A stretch of DNA of 64,000 bases from an uncultured Gammaproteobacteria bacterium (GTDB lineage: Bacteria; Pseudomonadota; Gammaproteobacteria; HK1), in contig OY282353.1 of assembly GCA_958295465.1 (NCBI GenBank), positions 4,021,001 to 4,085,000 on the forward strand, written 5' to 3'. Positions 50,201 to 59,200 of this stretch are shown here, one piece after another (the stretch's first letter is position 1; each line of letters opens with the position of its first letter). Both the position numbers and the translations under genes were made by a program. The notes below the pieces were generated by a model that saw only the letters and a list, made by a program, of their open reading frames with translations, searched no databases and was not told the DNA's origin.

Positions 50201-53200
50201 GTGATGGTCTCGTCGGTCTCGTCCACCGAGTCGTCCGTCGGCGTCAGCGTGAAGCTTCCGGTACCGCTCGCCGCCCCGGCGGCGATAGAGATGTTGAAGT
50301 TCGACACCGCGGCGAAGTCCACCGCCCCCGCCGTGCCGCTGTCCGCCACGCTCACGCTCACCGTCTTGGCCTCGGCGAACCGGGTCGTGCCGTCCACCGT
50401 GGCGGTCACCGTGATCGTCGTCGGCCCGTCGCCCTCGCCCACGTCGTCGTCGTCCACCGTCAGCGTGATCGTGTCCGGCGCGCCGTCGTCGTCCGTGATC
50501 GTCCCATCGACGCTTAGCCAATTGACGGTGACCCCGGTCTGCGTCGAGATCGTCGCGTTCGCCGCGTCGCTCCACCTCACCTCCACCGTCTCGTCCGGCT
50601 CGGCCACCGTGTCGCCCGTCACCGACACGTCGAAGGTCCGGCTGGTCGTCCCCGCCGCGAAGGTCAGCGTGCCGGCGGTGATGGCCGTGTAGTCCGTCCC
50701 GGAAGTGGCCGTCCCCGTGCCCGTGTCCGCATACCGCACCGTCACCTCGCGTCCGGAGGCGGCGCTCAGGGTCACCGTATACGTTAGCGCCGCGGAGCCA
50801 CTGTCGCCCTCCGTCACGCTCGGCGAGATGATCGACAGCGTCGGCGTCGCGTCGTTGTCCGTGATCGTCCCGGTGCCGGTGCCCGCCGTGGTCGAGACCG
50901 CCGCGTTCACCGGATCCTTCAGCCGCACTTTCACCGTCTCGTTCGCCTCGTCCAGAACATCGCCCGTCACCGCCACGTCGAAGGTCTGGCTGGTCGTCCC
51001 CGCCGCGAAGGTCAGCGTGCCGCCTGGGATCGCGGTGTAATCCGTCCCGGAAGTGGCGGTGCCGGTGCGGGAGTCCTCGTACTCCACGGTCACCTGGCGT
51101 CCGGAGGCGGCGCTCAGGGTCGCCGTGAAGGTCAAGTCCGTCGAGCCGCTGTCGCCCTCGGTCACGCTCGGCGAGTCGATGGAGAGCATCGGCGCGGGAT
51201 CGTCGTCGGTGATCGTCAGCGTCACGCTCGGCGGCGCCGACACGCCGTTGCCGCCCGTGGCCGCCCCCGAGACCGTCACCGTCTCGTCCGCCTCGTCCGT
51301 CGTGTCGTCCGTCGCCGTCACCGTCACCGCGCCCGTGCTCGTCGTCTCCTCCGCCGCGATCGTCAGCGTGTTCGCACTCGACAGCGTGAAATCCGTCCCC
51401 GACCCCGGCGATGCCGACACCGACACCGTCACCGCCTCGCTCGACTTGCCGGAAAGCGTCGCCGTCACCGTGGAGATCCCGCCGTCCTCCGAGATCGACG
51501 CCGGCGACAGGACCAGCGTCACGGTGGGCGTACCTTCGTCGTCGGTGATGGTCAGCGTCACGTCCGACGGCGCCGCCACGCCGTTACCCCCGGCCGCCGT
51601 CGCCGAGACCGTCACGCTCTTGTCCGGCGCATCCGTCGTGTCGTTCACCGCCGTAATCGTCACCGTCCCCGCGCTCGTCGTCGAACCCGCCGAGATGGTC
51701 AACGTGTTCGCACTCGACAGCGTGAAGTCGGTCCCCGACCCCGGCGAGGCCGACACCGTGAGCGTCACCGCCTCGCTCGACGCGCGGTCCAGCGTCGCTG
51801 TCACCGTGCTCGACCCGGGGTTCGTCCCGTCGTGCTCGTCGATCGTCGCCGGCGACAACGCCAGCGTCACCTCCGGCGGGTTCTCGTCGTCCGTCAGCGT
51901 CAGCGCCGCCCCGGTCACCGTCACGGTCTCCGAATTGGCGGCGGCCTGGGCGTTGGCCGCCGTGCCCGTCACCGTCGTCGAACGACCGGCCGTCCCCTGG
52001 TGCACGTCGTCGTTCGCCGCCGTGACCAGCACCGTGTCCGCGGCGTTCGCCGTCTCGCCCGCCGCGATCACGATGGTCGCGTCCGAACCCACCGTGTAGA
52101 AGCCCGTGACCGCCGTCACCGTCACCGTCGTCGCCGCGCTCGACGGGCGCGTCAGCGTCGCCGTCACCGTGGACCCGCCGCCGTTCTCCGAGATCGACGA
52201 CGCCGACAGCGTCAGCGTCACCCCCGGCGCCGCGTCGTCGTCGGTGATGGTCAGCGTCGCGTCGGACGGAGCCGCCGCCCCGTCGCCGCCCGCGACCGTG
52301 GCCGAGACCGTCACCGACTTGTCCGGCGCGTCGGTCGCGTTATCGACCGCCGCGACCGTCACGGTTCCGGTGCTCGTCGTATCCCCCGTCGCGATGGTGA
52401 GCGTATTCGCGCTCGACAGGCCGAAGTCGCCCGACACCGCCGGGGACACCGCCGCCGCCGACACCGTGACCGTCGTCGCCTCGCTCGCCGCCTTGTCCAG
52501 CGTCGCGGTCACCGTGGCCACCCCGCCGTTCTCCGAGATCGACGACGCCGACAGCGACAGCGACACGACCGGCTTGTCGTCGTCGATGACCGTGACCGTC
52601 ACCGCGAGCAGGCGCGTCGCCGGCGTGTCCGCCACGTCCCCGACCCCATAGTTGGCCACCGCGTATCTGATCTGCTTGGTCTCGTCCTGGAGGTCGCTGT
52701 CCCCTTTGGCCGTGACGGTCACCGTCTGCGGCGTGTTCCAGCTCGACGGCGTGAACGAGAGGTTGTACGGGTACGTGAGGGCTCTGTTCAGATCGAGCTC
52801 GATGTCGGGGGGAGTGAGATCGGCCCCGGGGGGAGTGAGACCGACCCATGTTGTTCCCAATCCGGGGGCGGGCTCGGAGTCCAGGACCACGGTGAACGTC
52901 GCGCCGGCGCCTTCCTCGGTCACCGTGATGGTGGTGGGGTTGAAGGTCACGCCGGCGGTGTCGTCGTCGGTCAGCGTCAGCGTCGCGTTCGACGGGTCCG
53001 CCACGTTGTTGCCGCCCGCCGCCGTGCCCGACACCGTCACCGACTTGTCGGCCACGTCCACGTTGTTGTCGTTCGCCGTCACCGTCACCGCGCCCGCGCT
53101 GGTCGTCGAACCCGCCGCGATGGTGAGCGTCTTCGCCGTGCTCAGCGTGAAGTCGGTCCCCGACCCCGGCGATGCCGACACCGTCACCGTCACCGCCTCG

Positions 53201-56200
53201 CTCGACGCGCCCGACAGCGTCGCCGTCACCGTGGAGACCCCGCCGTCCTCCGAAATCGATGTCGGCGACAGGACCAGCGTCACGGTGGGCGTAGCTTCGT
53301 CGTCCGTGATCGTCAGCGTCGCGTCCGACGGCGCCGCCACCCCGTTACCCCCGGCCGCCGTCGCCGAGACCGTCACCGACTTGTCCGGCGCATCCGTCGT
53401 GTCGTTCACCGCCGTAATCGTCACCGTCCCCGCGCTCGTCGTCGAACCCGCCGCGATGGTCAACGTGTTCGCACTCGACAGCGTGAAATCCGTCCCCGAC
53501 CCCGGCGATGCCGACACCGTGACCGTCACCGCCTCGCTCGACGCGCGGTCCAGCGTCGCTGTCACCGTGCTCGACCCGGGGTTCGTCCCGTCGTGCTCGT
53601 CGATCGACGACGGCGACAACGCCAGCGTCACCTCCGGCGGGTTCTCGTCGTCCGTCAGCGTCAGCGCCGCCCCGGTCACCGTCACGGTCTCCGAATTGGC
53701 GGCGGCCTGGGCGTTGGCCGCCGTGCCCGTCACCGTCGTCGAACGACCGGCCGTCCCCTGGTGCACGTCGTCGTTCGCCGCCGTGACCAGCACCGTGTCC
53801 GCGGCGTTCGCCGTCTCGCCCGCCGCGATCTCGATGGTCGCGTCCGACCCCACCGTGTAGAAGCCCGTCACCGCCGACACCGTCACCGTCGTCGCCGCGC
53901 TCGACGGATGCGACAGCGTCGCCGTCACCGTCGCCACCCCGCCGTTCTCCGAGATCGACGCCGGCGATACCGCCAGCGTCACCCCCGGCGCCGCGTCGTC
54001 GTCCTCGATCGTCAGCGTGGCCCCGGTCACGCTCCCCGTCGTCCCCTGGTCGTTGGCGGCCGTCGCCGTCACCGTCACCGTCCGGTTCGGCTCGTCCTTC
54101 GCGTTGTCCGCCGCCGCGATCGCCACCGTGTCCGTGGCGTTCGCCGTCTCTCCGGCCGCGATCACGATGGTCGTGTCCGACCCCACCGTGTAGAAGCCCG
54201 TCACCGCCGTCACCGTCACCGTCGTCGCCGCGCTCGACGGGTGCGTCAGCGTCGCGCTCACCGTCGTCGAGCCGCCGTTCTCCGAAATCGACGCCGGCGA
54301 CAGCGCCAGCGTCACCCCCGGCGCGGCGTCGTCGTCGGTCAAGGTCAGCGTCAGGCTCGCCGGGGCCGTCGCCCTGTTGCCGCCCGCGGACGTGGCCGAG
54401 ACCGTCACCGACTTGTCCGGCGCGTCGGTCGCATTGTCCGTCGCCGTCACCGTCACCGCGCCGGTGCTCGTCGTCGAACCCGCGGCGATGGTCAGAGTCG
54501 TGCCGGACAACGTGAAGTCGCCCGCCGCCGCCGGGGCCACGGCCGCCGCCGACACCGTGACCGTCGTCGCCTCGGTCGCCCTCCGGTCCAGCGCCGCGGT
54601 CACCGTGGCCACCCCGCCGTTCTCCGAGATCGACGACGCCGACAGCGCCAGCGACACGACCGGATTGTCGTCGTCGATGACCGTGACCGTCACCGCGACC
54701 TCGTTCGTCACCCCGCCCGCATAGCCGGCCACCGTGTACCTGATCTCCTTGGTGTCGTTCTGGACGTCGCTGTCCGCGGAGGCCGTGACGGTCACCGTCT
54801 GCGCCGTGCTCCAGTTCGTCGGGTCGAACGAGAGGTTGTACGGGTACGTGCGGACGCCGTTCAGATCGATCTCGGCGTCGGAGCGACCGAGACGGACCGA
54901 CGTGGTCCCGGGGGGAGGCTCGGAGTCCAGGACCACGGTGAACGTCGCGCCGGCGGCGTCTTGCTCGGTCACGGTCAGGGCGGTGGGGTTGAAGGTCACG
55001 CCCGCGGTGTCGTCGTCCGTGGTGCTCACCCTGACGTTGGCGTTGGGGACGGCGATGTCGCTGCGGTAGTGCGCGTCTCCCGCCGGCCCGCTGTCGGGAT
55101 TCAAGATGACGTTCCAGGTCACGTCGCCGTCGTCGACGTCGTCGTCGACACCGGTCACCGTCACCGTCTGCGCCGTGTTCCAGACGCCCGGCGCGAAGGT
55201 CAGCGACGACGGCGACACCGTGCCCTCGCTCGCGTCCCCGCCCGTCACCGTCACCGTCACCGTCGCCGTCGGCCGCGTCGCCAGCTTCACCGTGAAGGTC
55301 GCCGTCCCGCCCGCCTCCGTCGCCTGCCCCGTCACCGCGCTCACCGTCAGCCCGGCGACGTCGTCGTCCTCGTTGGTCGCCGACACGGTCTGGGTACTCA
55401 GACGGTTATACGGCAGGTTACCGGCGCCGGTCTCGCCCGGGTCCACCGTCACCCGGCAAATCTGGTTGCCGTCGTTGACATCGTCGTCCTTGCCCCGCAC
55501 CGTCACCGTATGCGGCGAATTCCACAGGCTCGCCGCGGCCGCCGAGGCGTCGCCGCCGGTGGGCACCATGGCGACGGTCCCGGAGACGCCATACGTCGCG
55601 CCGCCGTCCGCCGACACCTCGCATTCGGAGGTGTCCTGGCTGGTAACCAGTACATTCACGGTCTGGCTCGGGTTGGACGTCAGGCGCACCGTGAAGCTAT
55701 CCGTGCCGCCCGCCTCCGTGGTCGCGGTCGAACCGCCGCTCTCGACCACGGTCAGCCCCCCTTCGTCGTCCGTGACGGTCAGCGTCGCGTCGGGCGGCGC
55801 CTTCACGTCGCCGCTCGCCGTTGCCGAGACCGTGACGGTCTTGTCCGGCGCGTCGGCCGCGTTATCGACCGCCGTCACCGTCACGGTTCCGGTGCTCGTC
55901 GTCGAACCCGTCGCGAAGGTCAGCGTATTCGCGCTCGACAGGCTGAAGTCGGCGGACAACGCCGGGGCCACCGCCGCCGCCGACACCGTGAGCGTCGACG
56001 CGGAGAGCGCCATCTTGTCCAGCGTCGCCGTCACCGTCGAGACCCCGCCGCCCTCCAAGATCGACGACGGAGACAACGAGAGCGTCGCCTTGGGCAGCGC
56101 TTTGATGGGCACCCACTCCGTGTTGTAGTAGATCACCCTCCCAACGCCCCACTCTAACGCGAAGAGGATGACGATGCCGTCGTTGTCGATCATCGCCTGC

Positions 56201-59200
56201 GTGAGCTCGATCGTCACGGACCTCGTGGACCCGATGTCGTTGGCGAGTTTCGTGCACTCGGTGCGGCTCGGCTCGGGGGTGCCGGTAAACGCGATCTGGG
56301 TGACCTGCTTGTTGGCGCACGCCCAGACGTCGGTACCCTGTTGCTGGTAGCCTCCCGTGAACGAGATCGTCTGCGAAGTCGTCTTGGCGACCAGCGACGG
56401 CGTGGTGACGTCCCAATTGGTCTGTGTCTGGCCGGGGTTGCGCCACGTCGTATCGCTGCCGGTCGGCACGGAGCCGTCGTTGTCGGTAATGGTCAACGTC
56501 AGGCCCGCCGGGGCCGACACGCCGTTGCCTCCCGACGCCGTGCCCGAGACCGTCACCGTCTTGTCCGCCTCCATCGAGACGTCGTTGTTCACCGCCGTGA
56601 GCGTCACCGTCCCCGTGCTCGCGGTCGAGCGCGCGGCGATGGTCAGCGTCTTGTTCGGGCTCAGCGCGTAGTCGGCCACGACCGCGCCCGACAACGGCGC
56701 CGCCGACACCGTGACCATCACCGCTTCGCTGGATGCGCCGGAGAGCGCCGCGGTCACCGTGGTCACGCCGCTGCCTTCGGAAATCGACGACGACGACAGG
56801 GCCAGCGTCACCGTCGGCAGCGCCTCGTCGTCGGTCAAGGTCAGCGTCACGCTCGACGGCGCCGCGACATTGTTGCCGCCCGATACCGTCGCCGAGACCG
56901 TCACCGTCTCGTCCGGCTCGTCCGTCGTGTCGTGCTCCGCCGTCACCGTCACCGCGCCCGTGCTCGTCGTGTCCCCCGACGCGATGGTCAGCGTGTTCGC
57001 CGTGCTCAGCGTGAAGTCGGACCCCGAGATCGGCGTCGTCGACACCGTCACCGTCACCGCCTCGCTCGACGCCACCGACAGCGTCGCCGTCACCGTCGAA
57101 ACGTTGCCCGGCCCGCTCTCGTCGATGATCGCCGGCGACAGGACCAGCGCCACCCTCGGGAATGCCTCGTCGTCGGTCAGCGTCAGCGTCACGCTCGACG
57201 GCGCCGCGACGCCGTTGCCGCCCGAGACCGTCCCCGAAACCGTCACCGACTTGTCCGGCGCATCCACCGCGTTCCCGTTCGCCGTCACCGTCACCGCGCC
57301 CGTGCTCGCCGTCTGCCCCGCCGCGATCGTCAGCGTCGTCGCCGTGCTCAGATCGAAGTCCGCGGCGATCGCCCCCGTTCCCGCCGCCGCGTCCACCGTC
57401 ACCGTCACCGCCTCGCTCGACCTGACCGACAGCGTCGCCGTCACCGTCGCCACGCCGCCCGTCTCCGAGATCGACGCCGGCGACAGGACCAGCGCCACCG
57501 TCGGCGGCGTCTCGTCGTCAGTCAGCGTCAGCGCCGCCCCGGTCACGCTCCCCACCCCCTGGTCGTTGGCGGCCGTCGCCGTCACCGTCGTCGAACGCCC
57601 GCCGCTGTGCGCGGCGTCGTCCCCCGCCGTGACCAGCGCCGTGTCCGCGGCGTTCGCCGTCTCGCCCGCCGCGATCACGATAGTCGCGTCCGACCCCACC
57701 GTGTAGAAGCCGAACGCCGCCATCACCGTCACCGTCGTCGCCGCGCTCGACGGATGCGACAGCGTCGCCGTCACCGTCGCCACCCCGCCGTTCTCCGAGA
57801 TCGACGACGGCGACACCGCCAGCGTCACCCCCGGCGCCGCGTCGTCGTCCTCCAGCGTCAGCGTGGCCCCGGTCACGCTTCCCGTCGTCCCCTGGTCGTT
57901 GGCGGCCGTCGCCGTCACCGTCACCGTCCGGTCCGGCTCGTCCTTCGCGTTGTCCGCCGCCGCGATCGCCACCGTGTCCGTGGCGTTCGCCGTCTCCCCG
58001 GCCGCGATCACGATCGTCGTGTCCGACCCCACCGTGTAGAAGCCCGTGACCGCCGTCACCGTCACCGTCGTCGCCGCGCTCGACGGGTGCGTCAGCGTCG
58101 CGCTCACCGTCGTCGAGCCGCCGTTCTCCGAAATCGACGACGACGACAACGCCAGCGTCACCCCCGGCGCCGCGTCGTCGTCCGTCAGCGTCAGCGTCAC
58201 GCTCGACGGCGCCGCGACGCCGTTGCCGCCCGAAGCCGTGCCGGAAACCGTCACGCTCTTGTCCGGCGCATCCACCGCGTTCCCGTTCGCCGTCACCGTC
58301 ACCGCGCCGGCGCTCGTCGTCGAGCCCGCCGCGATCGTCAGCGTCTTGTCGCTCGACAGGCTGAAGTCGCCCGCCGCCGCGTTCGTCCCCGCCGCCGCGC
58401 CCACCGTCACCGTCACCGCCTCGCTCGACACGCCCGACAGCGTCGCCGTCACCGTCGAGACCCCGCTACTCTCCGAGATCGACGACGGCGACAACGCCAG
58501 CGTCACCGTCGGCAGATCCTCGTCGTCGGTCAGCGTCAGCGCCGCCCCGGTCACGCTCCCCGCCGTCCCCTGGTCGTTGGCGGCCGTCGCCGTCACCGTC
58601 GTCGAACGCCCGCCGACGCCCTGGTGAACGTCGTCGTTCGCCGCCGTGACCAGCACCGTGTCCGCGGCGTTCGCCGTCTCGCCCGCCGCGATGACGATGG
58701 TCGTGTCCGAACCCACCGTGTAGAAGCCCGTCACCGCCGACACCGTCACCGTCGTCGCCGCGCCCGACGGATGCATGAGCGTCGCCGACACCGTCGCCAC
58801 CCCGCCGTTCTCCGAGATCGACGCCGGCGATACCGCCAGCGTCACCCCCGGCGCCGCGTCGTCGTCCGCGATGGTGAGCGTCAGGCCCGACGGGTCCGCC
58901 ACCCCGCGCCCGCCCGTGGCCGCGCCCGTGACCGTCACCGACTTGTCCGGCGCATCCGTCGTGTCGTTCGCCGCCGTGACCGTCACCGCGCCCGCGCTCG
59001 CCGTCGAGCCCGCCGCGATGGTCAGCGTCGTTCCCGTCAGCGTGAAATCCGTCCCCGCCCCCGGCGAGGCCGAAACCGTGATCGTCACCGCCTCGCCCGA
59101 CGGGTGCGAGAGCGCCGCCGTCACCGTCGCGACGTTGCCCGAACCGCTCTCGTCGATGGTCGAGGCCGACAGCGACAGCGACAGCGTCGGCAGCGCGTCG

